Assembly: GCF_000006565.2 (NCBI RefSeq)
Contig: NC_031474.1
Span: 310,001-374,000, forward strand
From: Toxoplasma gondii ME49
Taxonomy: Eukaryota > Apicomplexa > Conoidasida > Eucoccidiorida > Sarcocystidae
Length of the DNA stretch: 64,000 nucleotides
Direction of reading: 5' to 3'
The translations under genes and the position numbers were made by a program. The notes below the pieces were generated by a model, which saw only the letters and a list, made by a program, of their open reading frames with translations, did not search any database and was not told the DNA's origin. Shown here one piece after another: positions 13,201-23,811 of the stretch. Within the stretch, counting starts at the first letter, position 1, and the number at the start of each line of letters is the position of its first letter.

Positions 13201-16200
13201 CTCTTCAGTCTCCCTCGCTTCCTTCTCTCTGTTTCGGCTATCAAGCGAAGAGCGTCTTGCGACTGCAAAGAGCTCGCCGAGAGCGAAGAGGCTGCCGAGG
13301 GCCTCAGGCGCCCCCCGTGTCGCGTTCTGGGCTGCATCGGGGATTTCGAATATCAGCCGAAGTTCTTCACTCACGCCGTCGCGTTCTTCTGGAGACAAAA
13401 GCGCCGCCGCGAGGTCCGGGAGAGACGAGCAAACGGCAGGAACAGACGCGTCGTCCTGAAATCCGTCTTCTGTTTCCTTTCCTCGAGAGAAAGAAGAAGA
13501 GTCTCCACCTTCCAAGAATCCCCGGAAGTAGCGCAACATGTCGACGAGGTACCCAGAAGGCCGCGCCACAAGGCAGGAAGATGAAACCTCCCCTTCAACA
13601 GAGGATTCGCACTCTCCGCTCGCCGAAGTGCATGCAGTGCGTCTCCTTCTCTCTCGCATTTGGACGCGGTGGACGAGCTGCGCAGTTTTCGCGAAGACCT
13701 TCGCCACCAGCTTCCGCGTCTCGATGTCCCCTTCTCCGTCGACAAGCCGACTCGGCTCGGAATCTCCGGAGATCTCTGCGAAGAGCGCGGCGCGCTGCAG
13801 CAGCGGGAAGTGAGCCTGAAGGAGGAGAAGCAGCAGGCGCACTGGGGTGGGGATCACGGGGGCAGGCGACCGGAACTGGTTCGTCGATCCAGCTGAAAGT
13901 TCCTCTGAAGCGCATGCACTCTTCATGCACTCGCAGGAGAGCCACTGGGGCAGCATGCGCGTCTGCAAAGTGTAGAGAAGGCCGAGGACACCCTCGCAGT
14001 ACAGCCGGACAGATGCGAGGCGATCCGGCAGAGACAGAGTCCCCTCCGAGCCGGGATGGTCGACTCGCGAGAGAAGGAGACGGAGAAGAAAGAGGAGGCG
14101 AAAGGCGTCTTGGAGCTCCAGGCACAGCGACGCTTGGCATGAGGCCGCAGAAGAAGACGGACTCGAAACCTTCCCCCAGCTCTCTCTGCTCTCCACACAC
14201 AAACGCTTCACGCGCTCCGAAGGCCCCTCGCAACATTCCTGCTCCTCTCCACAGTTTCCCTCCACTTTCCTGGTCTGCTCTTCGTTATCCTTTTTGTTCT
14301 CCTCCTTTTTGTTCTCCTCCTTTTTGTTCTCCCTCTCCGCAGGCTTCGCGCGACTTCCGCGGAGCGTCTGGTCGGCGCTGCGCCTTTGAAGGCGGAGGAG
14401 GTAGGCGCAGAAGGGGACGAGGAGACGGGAGGAGACTGTGGGCAGCGCGCGGCTTGTGGGGTCCGCGTCGCGGTCTCCTAGGACGCGCCGAGTCGCCGTC
14501 TGCCAGTCGGCCATCCACGCCTGCCACTGCGGAGCCGTCAGCGAAGCTCCAACGGCATGCGCTGGCACATGCAGAAAAGTCGAGCTCGAAGGACCCGAGA
14601 CTCTCGTGAGAGCAGAAGGCGCAGAAGGAGACTCTGCGGACGCTGAGGGAGAGTCCGAGAAAGAGAGAGAAGACGCAGAAGCGGTGGAAGAGCTGCAGTG
14701 GATGTGCTCTCTGGGGTCTCGCGGGAGGCAGCCAGGAAGAAGACGCGGGAGAGCAAAGGCGAGAAAGGCTCTCAGCGTTGGATGACTTCGAGGAAATTGT
14801 TCGCCTCTGGAGACAGCGAGGTCTCGTGTGGCTCCGTCGACGCTGGTCGAAAAGAACAGCGGGAAGAACCTGCGGGCCATGGACAGACAAGCGCGTGCGA
14901 GGCGAAACTCAGTCGAGGAAAGAGAGAGAAAGTACACAAGAAAGCCTTGGGGAACAAGTGGAAAGAGAGAGAAAGTACACAAGAAAGCCTTGGGGAACAA
15001 GTGGAAAGAGAGAGAAAGTACACAAGAAAGCCTTGGGGAACAAGTGGAAAGAGAGAGAAAGTACACAAGAAAGCCTTGGGGAACAAGTGGGGTACGAAGA
15101 GACCAGGGACAGGGGCAAACCTAGACCTAAGGAGACATTTGCATGACGAGACAGACAAAGGAGATACTCCAGACACTCAGCAAAGGAAACAGAGACATTT
15201 GCATGACGAAACGAGAGAGGGAGCAGTTCGCGGTCACACGTTGCAGAGATGTGAGTCCTTCCAGGAGGAAACATGAAAGACAAAGACACGATCCAAAAGA
15301 CGAAACAGACGCGAAAGAGACAAGCCAGAGGTCAAGAAAAGCAGGGAAATGTTTGCGCCCAACAAAGAAAGCCGAGAGTTCTTTACTCCGAAAACTGGAC
15401 GCAGACGCTCCTTCTCAGGGCGGTCTCCCCTCAGTTTCCTCCTCCACTCTTTCTCTGTCTCTCCCTTTGCTCGTGTTCCTCGTTCTTGTTTCTTGTCTCC
15501 CCAGTTCCTGTCTCCCTCTCCCTGTTTCTCTCGTTCCGATGTCTCTGTTTCCTCTCCGCTTTCTCTCTTCCCCTTTATCTGTCTCTCTGCTTCTCAGTTC
15601 CCTTCTCGTCCCCCTTCTATCCTTTTCCTTGCTTCTGTCATGCTCGTCTCCTTTTCTCGTTCCCCGTCTTCTCTCCTCTCTTGTTTCTTATCTCTTTTTC
15701 GTCGGCCCTGTTTCAAAGGCCTCTTCCTCATCTCTCTCCTTCGCGTCTGACTCGAGACCCTGTACCTGAAGGCTGGATGGTCGGGAGGGAAGATGCGGGT
15801 GCTCCACCGAATGATCTCTTGTTCGAGAGCGTGACGAATTCGCGCCGTCACCATCGTTTCTTCTGCGTCTTCCAGGTCTGCATCTGCCGCATCTGCCGCG
15901 CGCTCCGGCTGTCGCGTCTTCTCTCCGACGAGGCCGCGCCATCTCGCCGCTGCGCCGCTCGAATTCTCCCGCGTCTCCATGTCGGCGAAGGCCACCGGGT
16001 CACGCACGAACAGCGTATTCTCATCGAGGATCTCCAGAACGCGACTCGCCAGCCAGTTCTCCGATGCCTCCCGTCTCGCCTGCTCCCGTCGGTCCTCTGG
16101 TTCTCTTGTCGCAGACTCGCGTTCTCTTCGCCCAGACGCATGTCCGCATCTTCTCGCACCCGCTCTCTCGGCCTCTTCCCGCGCGCGTCGCTGCCTGCCC

Positions 16201-19088
16201 TCACGTTCTTCACCCTCGCGTCGTCTGGCGATCCAGTCGCCGCAGCCTTCGATCGTCTGCAGGAGGGCAGGGACGAGCGCAGGCAGCGACGCACTGCTTC
16301 TCCGTGCAGCGCCTCGCCCCCCCTTCAACGCGGGAACCTCTCCAGAGACGCGCGCCGCTTCTCCCCACAACTTCTCGCTCTGGGCGCAGTCGCGAAGCAG
16401 AAGGAAAACAAGAGACGAAAGAGACAACACTCCGTCGTGGAGGAAGGCGAACCGCACGGCAGACGCGCTGGACAGAGAGGAGTCGAAAGGCAAGTCCACC
16501 GAGTCTGTGCCCGCCTCGAGAGTCTCAGCGCTCCGACCTCCATACCAACGACGAGTAGAATCCCCCAAAGAAGAAGAAGAAAAAGAAGACGAGCAAGAAG
16601 AAGAGAGAGGATAAGCCGGAGCGACTCGTGTGAGCGTAGCGAGGATTTCGAGAGTGAGAAGAAGAAGGTCATTTCGTTCCTTCACTTGTGCCGCCTCCGC
16701 GGCCGCCGCCGTTGCGCTGGGGGCGACGCCCGGGTTGGTGGCGAGGGCCGAGGAGACACTTGGAGACAGCTCTGTGTGGAGCGACTGAGGATCGCCTTTC
16801 TCCCTCGCTTTATGCCAGTGAGAGACAGTGTCGCGGACGTAGCAGGTGAGGAGCGAGAGAAGCGCCTGAAGGAGCGCGCATGCGCGTTTCTCAGTCGCGG
16901 GTGAGAGAGGCCGCAGCCTCCTGTCTTCGTGCTTCAGCAGCGAGGTCTGAAGATGAGGACGGTCGTCGCTACTCACCTCTCCCTTGTCTGTGAAGCTTCG
17001 AGCTCTTCCCTCCTCCTCTCCGCCTTGCTCATCTTTTCGAAACTCCTCCGAATTCTGTTCGTCCGCTCCTTCCTCTCCGAAGTCTCCTTCTCCCTCCAGT
17101 GAAGACGCCCCGCTGTGTGCCTCCTCCGAAAACCAAGCCTGTCTCTGGACGCACGACAGCAACAACTGCAACGCCTTCACTTTCACCTCCGGACGACAAG
17201 CACTCCAGGAAGCAGAAGAAGCGGACGAAGAGGAAGAAGAGGAAGAAGATGAAGAGAGGAGAGGAGGGAGGAGAACTTGCATGGTGACAGAGAGGACATG
17301 TTTCCAGTAGAGGAGTGAAGCGGCTTCTCGCGTGCTGGAGAGGAACTGGAGAACTTTTGCGTGGAGTTTCGCAGGCGGCGGGGGGCGAGACGACTCCGAG
17401 AAGAGACACTCTGGTTTCGGACTCGAAGAAGACTCACAAGAGCCGGGCAAGATCGGCTGCGAGGAAATCAAATTGAAAAGGAAGAACAACAGCACTGAGT
17501 CCCCCCGGTCGACGGAGACGCCCAGCCGAGCGATTGCTGTCTCTGCGGGGGAAGCGAGAACGTCGAATGGGAGGCAAGACGCGACGAGGAGCGGCGCAAG
17601 CATGATCGCTGGCACGGCGCATGCAGGTGGTTGTGCGCCGAGTTGTCCAGGAGAAACGCCGGATTTCGCCCATTCTCCAAGTGTCGCTTCGGCCTCCTCT
17701 CGCTGCTGCGCTTCCTGCCGCTGCGCTTCCTGCCGCTGCTGCTCCACTACGTGAAGAGGCGCGAAGCGAGTCACCTCGATCATGAATCGGACCAAATGCG
17801 TCTGCAGAGACAACATCTCTTCGCGCGACTTGCCGCGAAGACGCTGCATCCACGCCTCGGCTGCGTCTGAAGACACACCTGAAACCCTTGCACAGGCAGC
17901 CGAGACCGTCGCGGAAGCCGGTGGAGAGGAGGACGGAAGGGAAGCGAGCGTCTGCGGGAGGCTGGGAGGAAGAAGAAGAAACTCGACAGATGCGTGGACA
18001 AAGGCCTGAGTGGCAGGGGGCGTCTTCGAGGAAGAGGAAGAAGCTGCCCCGGCGAGAATCTTGGAAAGGCATTCGAATGTGACGCCTTTCACCTCTTTGT
18101 TCGCGGCGAGAGCCTTGGCCTTTTCCTTCAAACTCGATAACGTTTCTGCGTTGCATATACACTCGCAGAACAGCACGAAAGCAGCTGCGTATGTGTGCGG
18201 GAAGAAGAGAGGCAAGCCGACGAGCAGCGCCTCTGCAGCTTTCAGCTTCTCCTCGACGCTGGCGCGCGCAACGGCCAAAGAAAGAAACAGAAGCAGGACG
18301 TTCTTCATCACCGTCGCATTCGGTCCCGGCGTCTGACGTCTCTGCGCCTCCAGCCATGTGTCAACCAGGCCCGAGAGAGGCAGGCGCATCGACGACGTCC
18401 CTCGCAAGCGGTGCAGGCAGTGGTTCACGATTTCGATGACCTGGCGAGGAGACAAGGAAGGCAGAAAGGCTCGAGTGCAGCGGGCGACCGGCGGAGACAC
18501 AGAGACAAAACCACAGGCTGCACGACGAGAAGAAGGAAGAGGGGAGGAACGGAGAGGCGAACGTATCGCAGATCCACAGGTTCCCAAGGAGCTACAGCTT
18601 GAGGCGGGAGAGGCCATCCGAGAGAAGAAAGAAGGGAGGAGAAGTAGTTAGGACTCGACTCGGAGCGAAAGAGAAAACGAGACGCGGAGAGAGCGAGGAG
18701 GGCGCAGACAGCTCTACAAAAGAGAACGAAGAAGGTAACGCAGGCAGAGCACGTAGCGAGAGGCAGAGACAGAGGAGAGGAAAAGCAAATGAGTGAGAAC
18801 GAGAGCAGAAAACGAAGCAGAAAAAGAGAGGAAAGAAAGAGAGGAAAGGAAGAGAGGAACCGAGGAAGAAGACTTCACCTTTGGAAGGAGCTGCGCGGGA
18901 CAGCTGGCCATCTCTCGGAAGGCGATGGGGAGAAGCTTGTCGAGGACAGCCGGAAGGCGGTCGTCATTGCAGAGAGTCAGGCGAAGCAGAGTGTTCTCGT
19001 ACTCCTTCTTCTTCTTCTCCATCTCGGCTATCCCCGACGCAGCGTTCGGCGCTTCCCCGGAAGCGGAGCTCGCGGGCGCGGCGCTCAT
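1965..19088 (-). CDS. ECM29: ECM29-type proteasome adaptor/scaffold (HEAT repeats), 13 exons
   Basis: Homologue of ECM29/ECPAS, the HEAT-repeat protein that binds 26S proteasomes, tethers 20S core to 19S cap and links proteasomes to vesicles and quality control. Hand-built exons (minus): 18879-19088, 15766-18440, 12621-14869, 9800-11857, 8951-9195, 7444-7965, 6659-7072, 6278-6405, 5616-5927, 4396-4858, 3655-3964, 2731-3098, 1965-2507; 10,497 nt, about 3,498 residues, phases consistent throughout. The N-terminus (residues 35-90, including RLPAVLDKLLPIAF, then IEIVNHCLHRLRG) matches the family start. Exons 5-9 follow the conserved C-terminal half: WTDVEAVLEQTWKSLLRCMD, VPFLVDAVAAFEPRAL, and KLLRGLARSLTDNSPPVQKA. 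The start at 19088 begins an Ala/Ser-rich leader directly before conserved sequence. Animal ECM29 is about 1,850 residues; the excess is Ser, Glu and Arg-rich insertions, including a KKEEN repeat near 14290-14335. The donor at 7444 is non-ideal and uncertain, as is the 4396 to 3964 junction. Confidence 0.9.
3253..3594. repeat. 19-bp minisatellite, 18 copies, in ECM29 intron 11
   Basis: The plus-strand unit GCCTCTTCTCTCGCTCTCT (with CTCC variants) repeats every 19 bp from 3253 to about 3594, 18 copies. It lies inside the intron between exon 3655-3964 (donor GTGAGG) and exon 2731-3098 (acceptor CTCTCCAG). The transcribed strand product is almost pure purine. Because 19 is not a multiple of three and the unit has no stop, several frames stay open and create long artefactual Arg/Glu or Ser/Leu reading frames. 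Confidence 0.92.
7190..7376. repeat. AT-rich microsatellite block in an ECM29 intron
   Basis: The intron between exons 6659-7072 and 7444-7965 contains a (TA)n tract at about 7198-7228 and a second at about 7352-7374, joined by TA-rich degenerate sequence. Such tracts recur in many introns of this window and are absent from its exons. Confidence 0.85.
8006..8224. repeat. TA/GATA-rich microsatellite block in an ECM29 intron
   Basis: Degenerate TATA, GATATA and CATATA repeats run through the intron between exons 7444-7965 and 8951-9195, with a purer (TA)n stretch near 8198-8222. A purine-rich run (about 8440-8640, GAGA-type on the plus strand) follows in the same intron. Confidence 0.8.
12400..12545. 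repeat. TA microsatellites in ECM29 intron 3
   Basis: Two (TA)n tracts (about 12422-12442 and 12518-12540) lie in the intron between exons 12621-14869 and 9800-11857. A palindromic GCATGC cluster, TGCATGCTTGCATGCAT, occurs just to the left at about 12289-12305. Confidence 0.8.
14919..15090. repeat. 43-bp tandem repeat, 4 copies, in ECM29 intron 2
   Basis: A 43-bp unit containing GTACACAAGAAAGCCTTGGG occurs four times head to tail (the GTACAC word starts at 14932, 14975, 15018 and 15061). The array is 172 bp and lies in the intron between exon 15766-18440 (donor CAG|GTACAG) and exon 14869-12621 (acceptor CCCGCAG), close to the acceptor. Its complement is pyrimidine-rich, so it may form part of the 3' splice-site tract. 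Confidence 0.92.
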
Positions 19089-20384
19089 GGTGAGAAAAAA
19101 GCAGAGGGCGCTCCGAAGGTCGAAGGAGAGAGAAACTGGGAGGCAGAAGAACGCCAGGAAGAACGCGCGACAAACAACAGACTCGGGACCAGAAAGGGGG
19201 GATGCACGCGGAGAGAATGGAGCGGAAAGCGCGCGAAAAACGGGAGAGAAAAAGAACAAGACGCGGAAGAAGAAGATGCGGAAGAAACGTGAGGAGAACC
19301 AGCAGACGAGGGAAGAGAAGGAAGGAGACGAGGGTGAAGACGAGGAAGGAAAAAAGCTGTAGAAGCAGAGCCGAGAATTCAAATGTGTCTTGGTGGCGTC
19401 CTAGATGTTGTCTCGCGAGGGCAAAATAAAAAAAGAGTAGGGAAAAACGAGACAAACTGCAGCACCTACACAGCCGAACCTTCCTTCCCTGTTGTCTTCC
19501 ACATTTTTAAGTTTTCTTGTTCCTTTCGTCGTTGCGTTTACCGTTTCTCTCCGTTTTCTTCGCGTGATCCTCCTGTGTCGGCCTCCTCTCTCTGCTGTGT
19601 CCTGTGAAACAGCCTCCCTCGTCTTCGGGAGGGCGGCCGCTGGAAAAAAAAGAGCCGTCAGGTGTATCAGGTGGAGGAGAAGAAACCGAGAAAGAAGGAG
19701 AGGAGAAAAGCAGAATGATAGACAGAAAGACGAAAAGGGAGGAAGTGGAAAGGAAGAAGGAAAATTCGTCCGCGCCGAAGACAGCTGAGTCGCAGCAGCA
19801 CGGCGCCGGTGAGCAAAGTCGCACAGCTTCTTCTGCGATGCTTCGTCCTCGCATGTGCGAAAAAATGTCAAAAAAATCAGCTCGTTAATCTCAAAAAAAT
19901 TGAAAAAAATTGAAAAAAAGTGATAAAAAAAGAAACGCATCCGAATATCGCGCTCTCTCCAGCTGTTGTTTAAAAGGGGTGGTCGAAGCAGAGCACTGCG
20001 TTTCTCCACGTCTCCCATGAGCTCCTCCTCTTCTCTGCCAACTTCGAGAAAACATCCCGTCCTCTTCTCTCTTTTCCTGAAATTCCTCTTTCTCCAATCC
20101 CCGTCTAGAGAACAGGAAAGCTCCGTCTCCCTCATGTCTTCCGTCTTCCATTCTCTCATCTCTCCTCTCTCTCTCCACCTCCCTCCGTGAGGCGTCGACG
20201 CGCTCCTCTACGGCAGTGCAGAACTGAGGAAGGCGCCTCTCTTCTATTCTCTGAAGAGCGCTGGTTTGAGCAAGTTGAACTGAAAGTCCGTCTCTGGCAT
20301 CTTATTGCAGTGCTCACAAAAACCACGTTATACGCAACCCTAGAGAGAGAGAGAGAGACTTCGTTCGACAGCATAAGCATAGAC

Positions 20385-20432
<48 letters not shown>

Positions 20433-20511
20433 TGATGGGAGGAGGAGGAGATACAAGAAGGAGTGCGGGGCACAGAAGACGCGAGAAAGAAGGAAGCTGG
20501 CGAAGGACGCG
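19089..20511. promoter_or_regulatory. Divergent intergenic region, ECM29 / DTW gene
   Basis: The ECM29 start (minus, 19088) and the DTW gene start (plus, 20512) face away from each other across 1.4 kb, so the promoters of both genes should lie here. The sequence is purine-rich on the plus strand at 19100-19370 and 19680-19790, has A-rich runs at 19860-19940, and ends in a long (TA)n tract 80 bp before the DTW start codon. I recognise no classical core element; coccidian promoters generally lack a TATA box. Confidence 0.55.
20385..20433. repeat. (TA)n microsatellite upstream of the DTW gene
   Basis: An almost pure TA tract of about 48 bp ends roughly 80 bp before the DTW start codon. It probably lies in the promoter or 5' UTR of that gene. 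Its length is likely to vary between strains. Confidence 0.85.
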
Positions 20512-21693
20512 ATGGAGAAAGCAGGACGAGAAATCTGTGGCGGCTGCTTGCGGCCTGCGTCCGTCTGCTACTGCGCATGCTTGCCGAACCCCCCGCTGAG
20601 TTTTTCTGCGGACTTTTCTGAAGTCGTGAAGGGTCTCGTGGTGTACGTACACCCGCTGGAAGTGAAGCGGAAGATGGGATCTCTTCCCCTGCTCACGCGT
20701 TCTGTCACTCCCGTCCACGTTTTCTGTCGAAGAAAGCCTGGAAGTATTAAGTTGCAGAGATCAGCTCGTCCTCCGCATTTCCTTCGAGACAGAGAAGCTC
20801 CGCCGCAAAAAAAGAGTGTACGAGGTCAAGAGTTGCCCTCTCGTCCATCGTCACTTGCGTCCTCTTCATCTTCGTCTTCTTCATCCGTGTCGAGTTGTCA
20901 TCTTTCTTCAGCATCTTCTTCCTCTTCCTGTCCGTTTCCCTCTCTCGACTCTCAAGCTTCCTCTGCCTCTTGGGTGTACGATGAGGACGTGAGCGTCTTG
21001 GAAGGCGGCTGCTGCACGAAGCCGTTCCTGCCTCGGCCTCTCTCTTCTCCGGTGCCTCACTCGTCTTCTTCTCTTCCTCTTCCTGCGTCTCCGCCGTCTG
21101 AGGGAGAGTCCAACAACTTGCTGCTGTTGTTTCCGACGCCCTGGAGTTTCGAACTGGGCGCAGGAGCTCTCCCACTGAAGCTGCCGGTGACGCTCCTCTG
21201 TCTGGACGGCACTTGGAAGGAGGCGAAGGAGATGCTCCGCGCTGCGCCTTGGCTCGAAGACATTCCTGCCGTGAGACTCCCGGCGCCGCCTCCAGAAAAC
21301 GACGAAAGACGAGGAAAAGAAGATCGAAGTGGGAACGAAGAAAGAAAAGAAAGAAAAGAAGGAGAAGGAAGAGATGGACAGATCAACTCGAGGACAGAGC
21401 CTTCTAAGCACCAGGAGGAGAGGGGAGAGGCAACGGACATCTGGGGAGCCTACGGCTTCGTGCGAACGCCCTCTCGGAAAGTCGCAGACGAAGGGGGTGT
21501 ATGTACAGCCGAAGCGGTGGCGCGAAGTCTCGCTTTGATTGCTCGCTGGAGCAGAGCACACAGCAGCGAGAGAGCGAAGAACTTCGACAAGGTGCTTCTG
21601 AACCTTTTAGCGTTCGTCGCGAGGAGACAAATCCAGTGCAAGGAGGCGAAGGACGCGGGCGACAAGGCGCAGAAGGAGGAACGCAGAGAGTAG
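20512..21693 (+). CDS. DTW-domain protein, probable tRNA-uridine aminocarboxypropyltransferase
   Basis: Single-exon gene of 393 residues. DTW proteins (bacterial TapT, human DTWD1/DTWD2) transfer the 3-amino-3-carboxypropyl group of S-adenosylmethionine to a tRNA uridine, giving acp3U. Seen here: a cysteine cluster at residues 9, 12, 19, 21 and 23 (CGGCLRPASVCYCACLPNPP), the expected metal site; a VHPLEVKRKMGS block near 45-56; the signature LDGTWKEAKEML with Asp232, Thr234 and Trp235; and a C-terminal WGAYGFVRTPS followed by the helical TAEAVARSLALIARW region. Between the first and last conserved blocks (about residues 80-200 and 255-300) are Ser- and Lys/Glu-rich insertions typical of coccidian proteins. 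The start is the first ATG before the cysteine cluster. The gene diverges from ECM29. The family assignment is firm; whether the DTWD1-like or DTWD2-like tRNA position is modified is not decidable here. Confidence 0.88.
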   Translation: MEKAGREICGGCLRPASVCYCACLPNPPLSFSADFSEVVKGLVVYVHPLEVKRKMGSLPLLTRSVTPVHVFCRRKPGSIKLQRSARPPHFLRDREAPPQKKSVRGQELPSRPSSLASSSSSSSSSVSSCHLSSASSSSSCPFPSLDSQASSASWVYDEDVSVLEGGCCTKPFLPRPLSSPVPHSSSSLPLPASPPSEGESNNLLLLFPTPWSFELGAGALPLKLPVTLLCLDGTWKEAKEMLRAAPWLEDIPAVRLPAPPPENDERRGKEDRSGNEERKERKEGEGRDGQINSRTEPSKHQEERGEATDIWGAYGFVRTPSRKVADEGGVCTAEAVARSLALIARWSRAHSSERAKNFDKVLLNLLAFVARRQIQCKEAKDAGDKAQKEERRE

Positions 21694-22390
21694 AGGCAGA
21701 CAGTGGAATCGCCAGGTTCGAGGACCGACCTCTGCGCTGCGTGTGTGTGTACACCCGGACAGATGGCCAGGGAGGCGTCCGTCAACAGTGAAGAGTTGGA
21801 GAGGTTCCAACGACGCGTCTCGCCTCTTCACACGAAGGTGGCTGGAAGGCGCTGTGCGCAAACAGAGCGTTTCTGCAATGAAGCAGCTTTTCGGCAGACA
21901 CGAACATCGGTGGAACGCTGAGAGTCGCCGCTTCGAGCTGATCTCCCCATGTCAGAGGGGAACGCGACTGCGCGAACGCTCTGGCCTCCGTTCCACGGAC
22001 CTTGCTGTCGGTCCACCACCTCGTCCACGTCATCTGATGTGCATTTCTTCGCATGCAAACAGCTGGGAGTGTGTATGCGTGTGTGTCGGCTGCAACGTTG
22101 GTGCTTGTCACTGGCGGAGCGTGAGGCGTCGGCGCGAGCAGAGAACAGTGGCAGAAAACGAGCAGGGAGAAGAGCGGGAGAGAGAAGCGCGAGGAAAACG
22201 CGAAGAGGAAGTGCAGGCGATACAGGTGGGGAAGTGGAGGCGGTAACGCAGTGTCGGCGAAGACCAGCCTCGTGAGCCTGTTGCGAGACACAGGAGACTT
22301 GGATGTCGACGGCACATTGATAAGAGACGAACTTCGAGGGACAGTGAGGTGACCTGCAGGTTGCAAGCGGAGAAGGAGACGACGGAGAGC

Positions 22391-22500
22391 GAAGAATTCA
22401 AGAGCGAAGAATTCAAGAGCGAAGAATTCAAGAGGGGAGAAACGGGAGAACGGAGAAACGGGAGAACGGAGAAACGGGAGAACGAAGAAACGGGAGAACG
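22391..22500. repeat. Adjacent 15-bp (x3) and 16-bp (x4) tandem arrays
   Basis: Three copies of the 15-bp unit GAAGAATTCAAGAGC (22391-22435) are followed directly by four copies of the 16-bp unit GAGAAACGGGAGAACG (22437-22500, one copy with a single change). Both units are purine-rich on the plus strand. No gene overlaps them. Confidence 0.88.
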
Positions 22501-23054
22501 GAGAAGCGAACCCCTTCCAAAGAGACATCAGCGACCAGCTCTGTTGGATGCGCACTCTGCGTCGTTTCCTCTCTACTCAGTTTCTTTTTGGTCCTCGTGC
22601 CGCGAAAGTTCTGTTCGCGAAACGCGCTTCTTCCTGCGTTGAATCCAAGCTTGTGATGCATTCGGTGCTTCTGTCGAACCGTGGGGAACTGGTGTTGTCA
22701 ACGTTGTGTTGAGAGGATTGGAGGTTACCAAGTCCGTCTCTCGGGAGAAAAAAGCAAACCCTCTTGTCCGGATTTTCTTGCTCCATCTCTTCACTCTGCC
22801 TGTCACGGCCTCTTTCACATTTCCCCGACACACATGGCTGTGGACTCACACGAAAACAGACGCAAACTCGCTCACGTCTGGCGAGGTTATGTCTGTCCAA
22901 AGGCATTCCAATGTGAATATACATATATATATATACATTGTATATATGTATGTATTAATGTGTAGGCATGAGTGTGAGTTGGCACATGGCAATCCTTCCA
23001 GATGTACAACTATGTCTACCTTCGTATATACATTCAGAGAGAGAGGGAGATATT

Positions 23055-23055
23055 T

Positions 23056-23091
<36 letters not shown>
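23055..23091. repeat. (TA)n microsatellite
   Basis: A near-perfect TA tract of about 36 bp in intergenic DNA, flanked by further short TA tracts at 22918-22940 and 23255-23272. Confidence 0.85.
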
Positions 23092-23092
<1 letters not shown>

Positions 23093-23461
23093 TATACAGA
23101 AAGAAAGTTTTACCCGCAGGCAGGCATTTCTCTGTTACCTCGTTAACAACGGGGAGTAGACGATCGAGGACGCTGAGCCGGTTGCCACTGGGAAGTGCCG
23201 GCGTTCGGGTCACAAACACACTAAGTTCAGTTTTCGGAATGTTTGTATACATATAATATATATATATATATTACACATAGAGAGCACATATACAATAACA
23301 TATACGTTTTATATGTATATATGTGGATTATAAATATATATAGTGAGATTGTATGTATGTATAAATTTATATAATCATCGTACAGATAGGCGTTTGGCAG
23401 CCACAACAGACTTTCACCGAGTAGGACAGATGCGGGTGCTCTAATGCTGCGTTCAGATCTG

Positions 23462-23513
23462 GCGTATCCTCAGTCCCTGTAAGCGCTCTTGAAAAATTTC
23501 GACATCATCATTT
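23462..23513. repeat. Copy A of a diverged duplicated segment
   Basis: This 52-bp block, beginning GCGTATCCTCAGT, is about 80% identical to copy B at 23760-23811, with no gap, and weaker similarity continues for some 50-60 bp to the right. Read on the minus strand (23505 to 23470) it encodes MSKFFKSAYRD followed by a stop. It is neither a TA-type nor a low-complexity repeat. Confidence 0.7.
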
Positions 23514-23759
23514 TACACGTTCGTGAAAGTCATTCTGTCCCTGTAAAAGACACGGACTCTGGCAGGCCCAAAACTCCGCCCGTCACTGGTCGGCTTATAT
23601 TCGGCGAGAGTTTCGGCGGCGACCGAAGCGCTGAATGTATCGAGCAATTGGTTCACATCTAGTTTAGGCTCCGTCCGAAAAGAAACCATTGAGTGCGCGC
23701 GCGTTCGTTTGCTGCAAAGTGCTCGGCTTTCTTCGAACGGACAAGGGGCTGATCCGATA

Positions 23760-23811
23760 GCGTATCCTCAGTGTCTGGTGGCACTTTTGAAGGATTTCGA
23801 CATCTTCTTTC
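23760..23811. repeat. Copy B of a diverged duplicated segment
   Basis: This is the partner of the block at 23462-23513. On the minus strand (23803 to 23768) it encodes MSKSFKSATRH followed by a stop at the same place as copy A. Of seven codons that differ between the copies, four differ only silently. Confidence 0.7.

Noticed and set aside
13149..14609. 486-codon plus-strand open frame
   Set aside because: It is antisense to ECM29 exon 3, whose frame, splice phases and family similarity are firm. High GC and low stop density explain the opposite open frame.
21782..22555. 257-codon minus-strand frame
   Set aside because: It runs through two tandem repeat arrays, has low-complexity Phe/Ser/Leu composition and resembles no family. 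No convincing splice or start context was found.
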